64,000 nucleotides of DNA from Carboxylicivirga sp. (GTDB lineage: Bacteria > Bacteroidota > Bacteroidia > Bacteroidales > Marinilabiliaceae), in the NCBI GenBank assembly GCA_025210475.1, contig JAOARW010000003.1, positions 62,001-126,000 on the forward strand, written 5' to 3'. Positions 1 to 8,309 of this stretch are shown here, piece after piece (position 1 is the stretch's first letter; every line of letters begins with the position of its first letter). The position numbers were made by a program, and so were the translations under genes. Under the pieces are notes generated by a model. The model did no database searches, had not been told where the DNA came from, and saw nothing but the letters and a program-made list of their open reading frames with translations.

Positions 1-413
1 TCATTTTGTGCAAATTGTGCAAATAATGTAATGATAGTGTCAGCCATTTTATTAACTGTACCATCATCATTAAGCATTACACATTGAGGATTAAGAAAAT
101 GAACATTAATTCGTTGTTCAGTAAATAATTCTATAGCATCTAGAATTATTTTACGTTTTCTACCAATTCTCGAAATTTGGTCGAAAACAATATTCAATTC
201 CCTTTTATTCGGGTAATTTTCGACATGTGTTAAAAGCTTTTTATATCCTTCCCTATCTTCTGTTCTAATTGTACCGCTAATCTCATCATAATAATCACCT
301 ATTATTTCAAGATTATTTGTTAAACAATACTTTTCAATTGGTGCTAATTGGCGTTGAATATCCTGCTTCCGAGAATCAGTTGATACCCTTCTGTAAATTA
401 ATGCCTTCATCAT
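1..413 (-). CDS. Serine recombinase (resolvase/invertase family), partial at window edge
   Basis: The gene starts at 413 (ATGATG; 410 is an alternative start) and runs off the left edge, leaving about 137 visible residues. The visible part reads as a resolvase N-terminal catalytic domain. It has YRRVSTD with the presumed nucleophile Ser11, a Q-D-x-Q-R-Q helix, an acidic YYDEISG strand, and FDQISRIGR, which matches the D-x-x-S-R-x-x-R active-site block of the family. The C-terminal DNA-binding part lies outside the window. Such enzymes invert, resolve or integrate DNA. The first 38 bases overlap the 3' end of the symporter gene on the same strand in another frame, so the catalytic serine motif lies inside the symporter reading frame. 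This could mark the edge of a mobile element; that part is inference. Confidence 0.8.
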   Translation of the reverse strand, partial: MMKALIYRRVSTDSRKQDIQRQLAPIEKYCLTNNLEIIGDYYDEISGTIRTEDREGYKKLLTHVENYPNKRELNIVFDQISRIGRKRKIILDAIELFTEQRINVHFLNPQCVMLNDDGTVNKMADTIITLFAQFAQN

Positions 414-1821
414 CAGTTTGTTTTTCTGCATCTAAATCTACAAATTGCGCTTGTACCAAACAAACCGTTGCATCACCAGTAACATTCACCACGGTACGTA
501 CCATATCTAAAATGCGGTCAACAGGCAGGATGATGCCAATCCAGGCAGGATTCAGTCCAACCGAACTTAAAACGATCATCAGCATAATTAAGCCTGCACT
601 CGGTATGGCAGCCGAGCCAATACTGGCGAGTGTAGCCGTCAGAACGATGGTGATTTGCTGCGCAAAGCTAAGATCAATCATGTGCATCTGTGCCAAAAAG
701 ATAACGGCAACGGCCTGATATAAACTGGTTCCATCCATATTAACCGTGGCTCCGATGGGCAAAACAAAACTCGATACTTTTGGATCGACTTTAAGGTTGT
801 CTTCTACACATTCGAGCGTAACAGGCAGGGTGGCAGCACTTGAGCTTGTTGAGAATGCTAACATTTGTGCCGGACTTATGCCTTTTAAAAAGCCGCTATA
901 GGTAAGTCGTTTAACGAAGAATTTCATCACCGTTGGATAAATAATAAAGGCCATCAGTAAAAGACCAGCTAAAACAGTTACAGAATACCAGGTCAGGCCT
1001 TTGAAAAGTTCGAATATCTTGGCCGGACTATCACCTGCCATCTCCGAAACAATCCCTGCCATCAGGGCAAAAACAAAGAATGGCGCTCCTTTCATAATCA
1101 TGTCTACCATCTTAAGGAAGACTTCACTCAGGCCATTCACCACATCGATAACCGGCTGTGCCTGTTTTTTCGGGATAAATAATAAGGCTATACCAAAGAA
1201 TAAGGCAAAGAATATAATTTTAAGCATACTTCCATTGTCCGACATGGCCATAAATACATTGTCGGGTACCATATCTTCAATAAATGCAAGGGGGCCGCTC
1301 TCTGATTGTTTTTTAGCTTCCTTCATGCGTTTTTGCATGGTTTCATCTTCGTCGAATCCTCTGCGCTTCGCCACTTCTGCAATGATGCTTTTATTGGCCG
1401 GATCATCCAACAGGTTCTTTGAGTCATGAACTTCTATGCCTTCCTGCTGAGCCCATAATTCATAGGCAACACGATTTTCCTTTCGCACATTATCATCCAT
1501 CAATTCACCCGGCTTAGCGGTGTTAACCAATACTAATCCCAATGATACGGCAATGACGGTGGTTGATAGATAGAGCAGGAGGGTTCGTAAGCCCATTTTA
1601 CCCAATTGCTTCGGGTCACCCAATCCAACAATCCCACCAATTATTGAAAACAGCACCAGCGGAATGGCTATCAATTTAAGCAGGTCAATAAAAATATTTC
1701 CCCAGGGGGCCAACCAGTTAAGGGTAAACTCACTCCAGCCAAAAAAACCGGATAGAACAGCCCAGATGACGCCTAAAAATAAGCCAATAATAATTTTCCA
1801 ATGTAGTGCTAATTTCTTCAT
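376..1821 (-). CDS. Dicarboxylate/amino acid:cation symporter (DAACS/SDF family)
   Basis: This is a 481-residue inner-membrane secondary transporter that would take up C4-dicarboxylates or acidic amino acids with H+ or Na+. The family hallmarks are clear: a serine-rich re-entrant loop (STSSSAATLP), NMDGT in the cation site, and several hydrophobic segments in GltP-like order. A hydrophilic insertion of roughly 80 residues (about 108-190) follows the third membrane segment; this is common in Bacteroidota members. The start at 1821 (MKKLALHW) is preferred over an in-frame ATG at 1923, because the extra 34 codons cross a strong hairpin terminator at 1900-1927. The C-terminal tail overlaps the recombinase gene. 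The exact substrate cannot be read from the sequence. Confidence 0.9.
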   Translation of the reverse strand: MKKLALHWKIIIGLFLGVIWAVLSGFFGWSEFTLNWLAPWGNIFIDLLKLIAIPLVLFSIIGGIVGLGDPKQLGKMGLRTLLLYLSTTVIAVSLGLVLVNTAKPGELMDDNVRKENRVAYELWAQQEGIEVHDSKNLLDDPANKSIIAEVAKRRGFDEDETMQKRMKEAKKQSESGPLAFIEDMVPDNVFMAMSDNGSMLKIIFFALFFGIALLFIPKKQAQPVIDVVNGLSEVFLKMVDMIMKGAPFFVFALMAGIVSEMAGDSPAKIFELFKGLTWYSVTVLAGLLLMAFIIYPTVMKFFVKRLTYSGFLKGISPAQMLAFSTSSSAATLPVTLECVEDNLKVDPKVSSFVLPIGATVNMDGTSLYQAVAVIFLAQMHMIDLSFAQQITIVLTATLASIGSAAIPSAGLIMLMIVLSSVGLNPAWIGIILPVDRILDMVRTVVNVTGDATVCLVQAQFVDLDAEKQTDDEGINLQKGIN

Positions 1822-1890
1822 TCGATGTGTGTTGTTTATGTAAATCGCTAATTTAATAAATTTTAAAAAATTACCTAAACCCACTGTATC

Positions 1891-1927
1891 AATATAAAAA
1901 AGGTTGTTCCCAAGCAGAAACAACCTT
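1891..1927 (-). terminator. Rho-independent terminator of the LVIVD lipoprotein gene
   Basis: Perfect 9-bp arms AAGGTTGTT/AACAACCTT enclose a 10-base loop. On the minus strand they are followed by a T-rich tract. It sits just after the stop of the upstream minus-strand gene. Confidence 0.75.
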
Positions 1928-1949
1928 AAATAAGTAAAAGTCAGGTGAA

Positions 1950-3218
1950 TTAATTACTGTATATCTGTATGTGACTTAGAAGCTTAATATCATCGATAGA
2001 TGAATAGTCGTATTGGTACAATCCATCGGTGCCAATAAGTAAAAGAATATCACCAAGCGGAATTACATCGAAGGCATTGATGTCGGAATAATGTGCGATT
2101 TGATTTTTATCAACCATCATCGGATCTTCGGCATCATAGATTTTTAGGCCATCGTTTCCATCGCAAATAAAAAGTATATCGCCGTCGATACCCAGGCCAT
2201 AGGGTTCTTTCATACTGTATGATTTGACCATCTTAGGATTTTCAATCGTAGAAATGTCAATTACGTTGAGTTGGCTTTCGATGGCACCACACAGGTTACC
2301 ACCACGAAGTGTTACATAGGCATAATCTCCTTCAACCACTACCGGGTCGCAGGCCGAGGCATGTCTGAATTGGGAAATGTATTCGGGATGAGCCGGATCC
2401 TGCAGGCTATAAACAAACATGCCACTTTGTGCTCCGATAAACAGGATGTCGTTATAAGGGAAGAGGGTTTCTATCTGCCAGCTGATGGGTATCTTTTTAG
2501 TGAAAGTGGGATCGCTGTTATTATCGACATTAAATAAATGCAAAGAGGCCTTGTCGATGATGTAAAGAAAATTTTCATGCAATGTAAAACGTGCCATGGA
2601 ACCACCTGTACCGGCTCCATTGGTATTTACCTTGGCCGACGATAAAGCATCAAAATTCACGAAGGCGTTTTCCCAAATTGGAAATCGATGGTAATAAACT
2701 TCATCACCAGTTACATCAACGGTTTTTTCCGTGACGGTATAGCCGGTGATAACCCCTTTGTTTTCATCAATGCTACTGATGCTGCCTTTGGTTATTTCAG
2801 GAATAATATAAGGAAATACATTTTCATCGCGGTCTACCTCTTTAATGTTGTCCATATCGCTGAGATCGATGGTGAGAAGGTCAACGTAACTGTCGGCATA
2901 GAGTTTATCGCCTTTAATGGCCATGTCAACATTACCAGGAATCTCCAGAAAGGTTACCCGTTGGGGATTGGAAGGGTCTGAATTGTCAATAATGTGAATG
3001 CCTTTCTGGTATTCATTAACAAATATAAGCTGATCTTTAAAATAGAATTTGCCCGGTTGTTTGATTGTTTGCGAGCTTTTCATCTGAAACGATGAGCGCA
3101 AGGCATCATAACTCATGTACTCAGGCGTATGTACGATATAGGTTTCTTCAATCTTATCGCTGCACGAAAAAAGGGCAGCAACAATGATTAACAGGAATAA
3201 GCCATTTATTTTTTTCAT
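1950..3218 (-). CDS. LVIVD-repeat (beta-propeller) lipoprotein
   Basis: This is a 422-residue exported lipoprotein. The signal peptide ends in the lipobox LFSC with Cys19. The body consists of repeated blocks of the form [hydrophobic]-x-DISD-x-x-NP-x (for example IHIIDNSDPSNPQ, LTIDLSDMDN, FVYSLQDPAHPE, LNVIDISTIENPK, LKIYDAEDPM). This is typical of LVIVD proteins predicted to fold as beta-propellers on the cell surface. No catalytic residues are evident, and its role is unknown. It stands alone between a terminator and a divergent promoter region of about 160 bp shared with the small barrel gene at 3378. Confidence 0.85.
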   Translation of the reverse strand: MKKINGLFLLIIVAALFSCSDKIEETYIVHTPEYMSYDALRSSFQMKSSQTIKQPGKFYFKDQLIFVNEYQKGIHIIDNSDPSNPQRVTFLEIPGNVDMAIKGDKLYADSYVDLLTIDLSDMDNIKEVDRDENVFPYIIPEITKGSISSIDENKGVITGYTVTEKTVDVTGDEVYYHRFPIWENAFVNFDALSSAKVNTNGAGTGGSMARFTLHENFLYIIDKASLHLFNVDNNSDPTFTKKIPISWQIETLFPYNDILFIGAQSGMFVYSLQDPAHPEYISQFRHASACDPVVVEGDYAYVTLRGGNLCGAIESQLNVIDISTIENPKMVKSYSMKEPYGLGIDGDILFICDGNDGLKIYDAEDPMMVDKNQIAHYSDINAFDVIPLGDILLLIGTDGLYQYDYSSIDDIKLLSHIQIYSN

Positions 3219-3377
3219 GATTACGGTTATACTTAATGGTTAAACTGATTTTTTGTTTCGAAACAGCACTTTTACATTTACTAAGATGGAGCAACATTTA
3301 AATGGTTGCGTGATAGTTTTTTATTTTATGACGCAACTATTGTGCGATTTTTAAATCATAGTATTAAAACCATTTCT

Positions 3378-3941
3378 ATGAAAACGAATCTAATCCTGTT
3401 ATTAGTGCTAATTCCCTGGCTGCTTAGTGCCCAGGAAGAGACCGCCGAAATAAAACAAAAAGGCTATTTTAATTACACATCCATCGGGTCTTTAATTGGA
3501 TCAAAAAGTGATGAAAAAACCTATATTACCTCACTTCTAATGGAGCACAATTATCAATTTAATAAGAATTGGGCTTTGGGGCTAGTCACTGGGGTTGAGT
3601 GGTTGGATGTTACCGTAATGCCATTGGGACCAAATGTAAAAGGTTTTCTGAGCGGTAAGAATAATGGTGCTTTCTTTGGCGCATTATCGGGTGGTTATGC
3701 CATTGCTTTGGAGAATATGGAATTCTTCGATTATGAAATTAAAGACACAAAAGGAGGCTATTTTATTAATACTGAAGTGGGGTACATCTTTCCAAGTAAG
3801 AAGGATTTTAGTGTTTTTCTGGCGATGGGCTACCGCTACCACGAATTTGAGTTTGTACGCGGAGATTGGAGCTTAAGAGAAGTGGAGCGAAAAACGACTT
3901 ATAACCGCTTTTCGTTCAGGTTAGGAGTACGTGTATTCTAG
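3378..3941 (+). CDS. Small outer-membrane beta-barrel-like protein, function unknown
   Basis: A 187-residue protein with a clear signal peptide ending in LLSAQ. It then has alternating polar/aromatic strands (YFNYTSIGSL, WALGLVTGVEW, GAFFGALSGGYAI, FSVFLAMGYRYHEFEF) and a C-terminal FSFRLGVRVF strand ending in Phe, a common outer-membrane insertion signal. This suggests an 8-10 strand barrel. The start at 3378 is chosen because the upstream in-frame ATG at 3306 would put 24 unlike residues before the signal peptide. The family was not recognised. The gene converges on the TonB receptor at 4030 with a shared terminator. Confidence 0.6.
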   Translation: MKTNLILLLVLIPWLLSAQEETAEIKQKGYFNYTSIGSLIGSKSDEKTYITSLLMEHNYQFNKNWALGLVTGVEWLDVTVMPLGPNVKGFLSGKNNGAFFGALSGGYAIALENMEFFDYEIKDTKGGYFINTEVGYIFPSKKDFSVFLAMGYRYHEFEFVRGDWSLREVERKTTYNRFSFRLGVRVF

Positions 3942-3963
3942 CTACCATTGCATTGTAATAAAA

Positions 3964-4002
3964 AATCCCTTGCTACATTTTGAATTGGTATAGCAAGGGA
4001 TT
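3964..4002. terminator. Bidirectional terminator between convergent genes
   Basis: Perfect 12-bp inverted arms AATCCCTTGCTA/TAGCAAGGGATT lie between the convergent stops at 3941 and 4030. An A-run on the left gives a U-tract for minus-strand transcripts. Confidence 0.8.
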
Positions 4003-4029
4003 GATTTCCTATTAAATATTTTAGGCGAT

Positions 4030-6633
4030 CTAGAAATAATCGTCGCCAATATGTTTTCTTTGGGCCTTTTGTTTTTTGTTGTTGAATGAATAACTCACAC
4101 CAATTTCAACGATTTGGCCTTCGTAATCATAAACGTATCCACGGCGCAATAGAATTTGTTCGCCTTCGTAAGCTGCAGTATAGCCTCCGGCCTGATTGGT
4201 GCCCATTATATCCAGCATCTTGGCTGAGAAAGCCCAGCCGTTTAGCTTTTTCGGCTTGTAATTAATGGCAGCATTCAATGCCTCGAACTGCAGGCTTTCA
4301 CCTTGCGGTGTTACCGAGCCAGACTTGATCGAATAGTCAACAGTTAATTTTAATGGATCGGTAATCATCCACGATGCATTTGATTTAAGATTCCAGTTGG
4401 TGCTGCGGCTATCACGGCTTTCGCCCAATAACTCATCATCCGCAATAACCCGGAAATCGTAAACGGCACCACCTACAAATAACTTCACTTTTTTAAGCAG
4501 ATCGAAGTTCATGCCCATTTCAGCTCCCAAAGCTTTCTGATTACCGGCATTGGTATAACTGCGCAATAGCACACCACCCGGGTTACCCATATCATAAGCA
4601 ACCCTGTTTACTCGGTAGATTGCATTATTAACGCCACGGTAAAAACCGGTTAAAGTCACATTGTTATTGCCAAAACGACGGGTGTAATTCAATTCTGCAT
4701 TTAAAGTATATTCCGGTTCTAACAGGGGATCGCCCATCTCGTAAATCTCCTGGTGACGACGGTATAAGAAAGGCGCCATGTCTTTTGCCGGAGGACGGTT
4801 AATTCGACGGCTGGCAGCCAGTGATAAGCTATTTTGTTCGTTCACATCATACTTGGCGTGCAGTGTTGGAAACAAATCAAACTTCCGTTGCTTAAAATCC
4901 TTTTGGTTAAAATCGCGGCCGTCGCCTACCTCTTTAAAATAGCCATATACGTATTCAAAATATTCGGTACCGCTAACATTCATTAATTGATCCATGTATT
5001 CGGCACGTAAACCAATAACGTAATTAAGCTTACCACTTGTTCCCTCATAATCGATGTATGCCGAGTAAACATCGCGCTTTAGGTCGATACTGTTGTCGTA
5101 GCTTTCGATGCTCGGATCGCCCCAATAACCATTTCCGATAATGGTGTCGTAGGCAAATTCACCATCCAGGCGAATCCATTGTGGCTGCACACCTGTATTA
5201 ATGGTGTTGCCATTGTCAAACTTGTGTTGATAGTCCAAAACAAAGCGATAGGCGTTCAGTGGTGTTTCGTCGCTCTGAAATGAGTGGAAGTCTGGCGTGT
5301 CATCGTAATAATAGCGCTCGCCATCGTACTGAAATTCTTTATTGTCGATGGTTTGTTCCAGGTTGGACGTTTCATAAATAAAGGACGTGCTCAGCTTCGA
5401 TTGCTCATTGATCGTTTGGATATAATCCACACTGAGGTTGCTGAACCAACCATCGCGGTGAATATCGTTGGGATTGTAGATTTCCTGCAACGTACCGGGA
5501 TATGGTTCTCCTTCGGGCGAATCAGCAAAATAGGCCTTATAAACATAGTTGGCAGTACGCCCGCTTGTCCGCTTGGAGTACTGATAGCTGGCCGCCAATT
5601 CGGCATTGTCGCTCAACTGATAGTTAAGGCCGAAGTTGGTTATCATATTGGTGTACCACTTTGGACGCGAACCTTCTCCATCCAACACATAATAGCTTCC
5701 CGGGTAGCCACTGACCGATTCTTCGGGATGCTGATAAATGTATGGATCGATAATACCACGACCTTTGTTATTGCGCGATTGCATACTCAGTGCCCCACTA
5801 ATTGATAAGCGATCTTTGTTATACATGAGGCTAAGGCTGGTATTGTAACGGTTGTTATCGAGTTTCTGGCGACTATAAACATCATCTTTATTGGTCCACG
5901 GAGTGCCTCCAACCATTCCGCTGGCGGTCACCGATAATCCATCCGTTGCTCCTTTTTGAGTGGTGATGTTAATGATACCACCTTTTCCCTGTGCATCATA
6001 GCGCGCACCCGGTACGGTAATGATTTCTACATTTTTAATTTGGTCGGCTGGCAACTGCCCTAAAATATCGCTGGCACTGGTTTGGGTTGGTTTACCATTG
6101 ATATAAACCAAAAAGTCACTGGTACCTCTTACCGAAACAATGCCTTCACCATCAACGGATACAGCCGGTAATTTATCCAATACATCTACAGCCGTTCCAC
6201 CACTGGCTGTGGCAAAATCAGACGCACGATAAGATTTTCGATCTATTTTTGAAGATGCCGTTTGTGCCATGGCTTTCACTTCAACGCCTTCGATATTAAC
6301 CGACGATGCTATAAGTTTTACCTTTTTAAGATCGATTAGTTTTACATTATCACTGATAACGATGTCATTGATGGTATTGGCCTCATAGCCCAAAAACGAG
6401 ACAGAGACACTGTAATTGCCATTATCGACCTGATCTATTTTAAATACGCCACCGTCATCGGTTACGGCGCCGGTAACAATATTACCATCTTTTAAGAGTG
6501 CAATATTGGCAAAGGGTATCTTTTCATTGTTATCCGCGTCAACAACGCGACCTTTTATGCTTCCTGTTTGTGCAAATGTTGCTGTTGCAATTAAAAAGGC
6601 TACAACAACACTCATTGTGTGTTTATAAGTCAT
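4030..6633 (-). CDS. TonB-dependent outer-membrane receptor with CarboxypepD_reg-like domain
   Basis: An 867-residue receptor. A signal peptide ending TATFAQ is followed by a carboxypeptidase-regulatory-like domain (about 25-115, GSIKGRVVDADNNEKIPFAN). Next is a plug domain (about 145-235, with TAVDVLDKLPAV, VYINGKP and GGIINITTQKG). A long barrel with many Tyr/Trp strands follows and is closest to the OMP_b-brl_3 type. It would import a large ligand using TonB energy; the ligand is unknown and no SusD partner is adjacent. An AraC regulator lies about 200 bp upstream on the same strand and may control it. The 201-bp spacer contains a degenerate inverted CTCTGTGTCTTTG-type intergenic phrase. 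Confidence 0.88.
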   Translation of the reverse strand: MTYKHTMSVVVAFLIATATFAQTGSIKGRVVDADNNEKIPFANIALLKDGNIVTGAVTDDGGVFKIDQVDNGNYSVSVSFLGYEANTINDIVISDNVKLIDLKKVKLIASSVNIEGVEVKAMAQTASSKIDRKSYRASDFATASGGTAVDVLDKLPAVSVDGEGIVSVRGTSDFLVYINGKPTQTSASDILGQLPADQIKNVEIITVPGARYDAQGKGGIINITTQKGATDGLSVTASGMVGGTPWTNKDDVYSRQKLDNNRYNTSLSLMYNKDRLSISGALSMQSRNNKGRGIIDPYIYQHPEESVSGYPGSYYVLDGEGSRPKWYTNMITNFGLNYQLSDNAELAASYQYSKRTSGRTANYVYKAYFADSPEGEPYPGTLQEIYNPNDIHRDGWFSNLSVDYIQTINEQSKLSTSFIYETSNLEQTIDNKEFQYDGERYYYDDTPDFHSFQSDETPLNAYRFVLDYQHKFDNGNTINTGVQPQWIRLDGEFAYDTIIGNGYWGDPSIESYDNSIDLKRDVYSAYIDYEGTSGKLNYVIGLRAEYMDQLMNVSGTEYFEYVYGYFKEVGDGRDFNQKDFKQRKFDLFPTLHAKYDVNEQNSLSLAASRRINRPPAKDMAPFLYRRHQEIYEMGDPLLEPEYTLNAELNYTRRFGNNNVTLTGFYRGVNNAIYRVNRVAYDMGNPGGVLLRSYTNAGNQKALGAEMGMNFDLLKKVKLFVGGAVYDFRVIADDELLGESRDSRSTNWNLKSNASWMITDPLKLTVDYSIKSGSVTPQGESLQFEALNAAINYKPKKLNGWAFSAKMLDIMGTNQAGGYTAAYEGEQILLRRGYVYDYEGQIVEIGVSYSFNNKKQKAQRKHIGDDYF

Positions 6634-6834
6634 TCCCTATGGTTGTTAATTCTAATCAAGGATTAAAAAATGAACGCTGAGACGAGACAAAGAGTTTAAA
6701 TTTCCTCAGTGTCTTTGTATCTCTGTGTTTTTTCAACTTTTGATTGGCATTGTTAATATTATGGCAGCAAAATTAACTTAGTCCACATCAGGATAATGGT
6801 ATTATTATACCTAATTATAGTAGATTTTGTCGCT

Positions 6835-7638
6835 TCAGAACTTTTTACGGAATTCCATTGGAGTCAGGTTGGTTTTCGATTTAAAAAACTTTACAAAGTG
6901 CGAAGGATCGGTGTATTGTAATTCAAAGGCAATTTCTGATATGGTGTTGGAAGTATAGCGCAACAAGCGTTTGCTTTCCATTACCAGTCGTTCGGATATG
7001 ATGGAACTGGCCGGTCGACCCAATTCTTTTGAACAAAGGTTGCTAAGGCTTCGGTTGGTCATTCCCAGTTGATCGGCATAAAAGCCAATGGTTTTATGAG
7101 TTTTGTAATGTTTATCAACCAAAGACTTAAAAATGGAAATGCTTTTATGCTCGCTGGCTACAGCATTGGTATTTTGCAATAGGTCGCAAATCTTATATAT
7201 AATAATATTCAAATAACTTTTTAGAATCTGTGTATTTGTGCCTGATGATTCATACTCATTCATCATTAATTCGAAGTCAGAAAAGATGCTTCGATAGGCT
7301 TTTGATACACGCATATGCGTTGGAATAGAAGTCAGCAAATGAGCAATGTTATTAAATTCATCGAGGAATTCTTCTTTAAATATCATCACATAGCCTTTGG
7401 GTATTTGTGTAAAATCCCAACAATGTACTTGTCCGTTTTTGAGGTAAAATAGGGTGGGAGGGTTTACTTCGTAGTCCTGCTCGTCGATGGTATGGATTCC
7501 TGCTCCTTCATCCAGAATTATAAATTCATGATAGCCGGCATGTTTATGTGGTTTGGTTGGTTTAATAACCTCTTTCATGCGACTAATTTTAAATAATTGT
7601 TCTTTTTTTATTTTATTTTTCTTTCCAATCGGTTCCAT
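6835..7638 (-). CDS. AraC-family transcriptional regulator with N-terminal cupin-like sensor
   Basis: A 267-residue cytoplasmic regulator. The N-terminal half has AraC-type cupin features (HKHAGYHEFIILDEG...IHTIDEQDY). The C-terminal 100 residues contain the two helix-turn-helix motifs of the family: IGFYADQLGMTNRSLSNLC, then ISEIAFELQYTDPSHFVKFF ending in TPMEFRKKF. It lies between two TonB-receptor loci, upstream of the receptor at 4030-6633 on the same strand and divergent from the small protein/receptor pair at 7838-10790. It could therefore control either. The effector is unknown. Confidence 0.9.
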   Translation of the reverse strand: MEPIGKKNKIKKEQLFKISRMKEVIKPTKPHKHAGYHEFIILDEGAGIHTIDEQDYEVNPPTLFYLKNGQVHCWDFTQIPKGYVMIFKEEFLDEFNNIAHLLTSIPTHMRVSKAYRSIFSDFELMMNEYESSGTNTQILKSYLNIIIYKICDLLQNTNAVASEHKSISIFKSLVDKHYKTHKTIGFYADQLGMTNRSLSNLCSKELGRPASSIISERLVMESKRLLRYTSNTISEIAFELQYTDPSHFVKFFKSKTNLTPMEFRKKF

Positions 7639-7802
7639 ATTCTCAATCCCTAAATCACTACAATTGATATTTTAATTATGGAAGCAAAGTTAATCGCAAC
7701 AGCCTCTTGCATTGTTTAAAATCGTTCAAAAAATCATTCAAATTTGACACTTCTGTCTTTTTTATACCCAAAATGCCTGATAAAAATCACCACAAATAGG
7801 GA

Positions 7803-7834
7803 TTTGGATTATTAAAGATTTTTTTCATTTTTGC
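7803..7834 (+). promoter_or_regulatory. Candidate Bacteroidota-type promoter before the His-rich protein
   Basis: TTTG at 7803-7806 is separated by 19 bases from CATTTTTGC at 7826-7834, one mismatch from TAnnTTTGC. The predicted transcription start (about 7838-7841) falls on or next to the GTG start codon, which implies little or no leader. Confidence 0.5.
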
Positions 7835-7837
7835 ACC

Positions 7838-8182
7838 GTGATAAATAAGTATATAAAATACCAAAAGGTCTTTAATAGGCTAGCCTACGTGCTTCTGGTG
7901 ATGTTTGCAGTGCAGATTGCAAGCAATGCTTTCTTTTATCACAGCCATACAATTGATGGTAAAACATACAGTCATGCCCACCCGGGATGTGATGGTCATT
8001 CGCACACTGCGGCTGATTTTGCTTTTTATCAACAATTGCAAAACATTGTTTCTGAAGAAACGCCAACTCTACTTAAGGATGTTATACCGGTTTATCTGCA
8101 GGATATTCAAACTGAGGTATGCATCAGTGTTTCGGAAAAATACTCCGATAACAATGCCGGCAGGGCTCCCCCTGTAGCATAA
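7838..8182 (+). CDS. Small His-rich exported or membrane protein upstream of a TonB receptor
   Basis: A 114-residue protein with a GTG start; there is no in-frame ATG upstream before a stop, and the next ATG at 7901 would cut the hydrophobic segment. One hydrophobic segment (about 16-33) acts as a signal or anchor. It is followed by three His pairs, YHSH, SHAH and GHSH (His 35, 37, 46, 48, 54, 56), around Cys51. The C-terminus ends GRAPPVA. Short proteins with a hydrophobic N-terminus, His motifs and an RAPP-like tail often precede metal-linked TonB receptors (compare DUF2946-type proteins); I make this comparison from memory only. It lies 127 bp before the receptor and is probably co-transcribed with it. 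A metal-binding role (Zn, Cu or similar) is inferred. Confidence 0.6.
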   Translation: MINKYIKYQKVFNRLAYVLLVMFAVQIASNAFFYHSHTIDGKTYSHAHPGCDGHSHTAADFAFYQQLQNIVSEETPTLLKDVIPVYLQDIQTEVCISVSEKYSDNNAGRAPPVA

Positions 8183-8309
8183 TTCAACGAACTACATTTT
8201 CTGATACTGTCTCTCAAAAGACGGGATCTGTGACCGTGGGTCACCATATTTTATTATAAATCAGATTTCACAACCTGTTACTCACAACAGTAATAATCAT
8301 TTTTTTACG

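Noticed and set aside
1822-1923. N-terminal extension of the symporter from an ATG at 1923
   Set aside because: The extra 34 codons cross a terminator hairpin of the upstream gene and do not resemble a transporter N-terminus.
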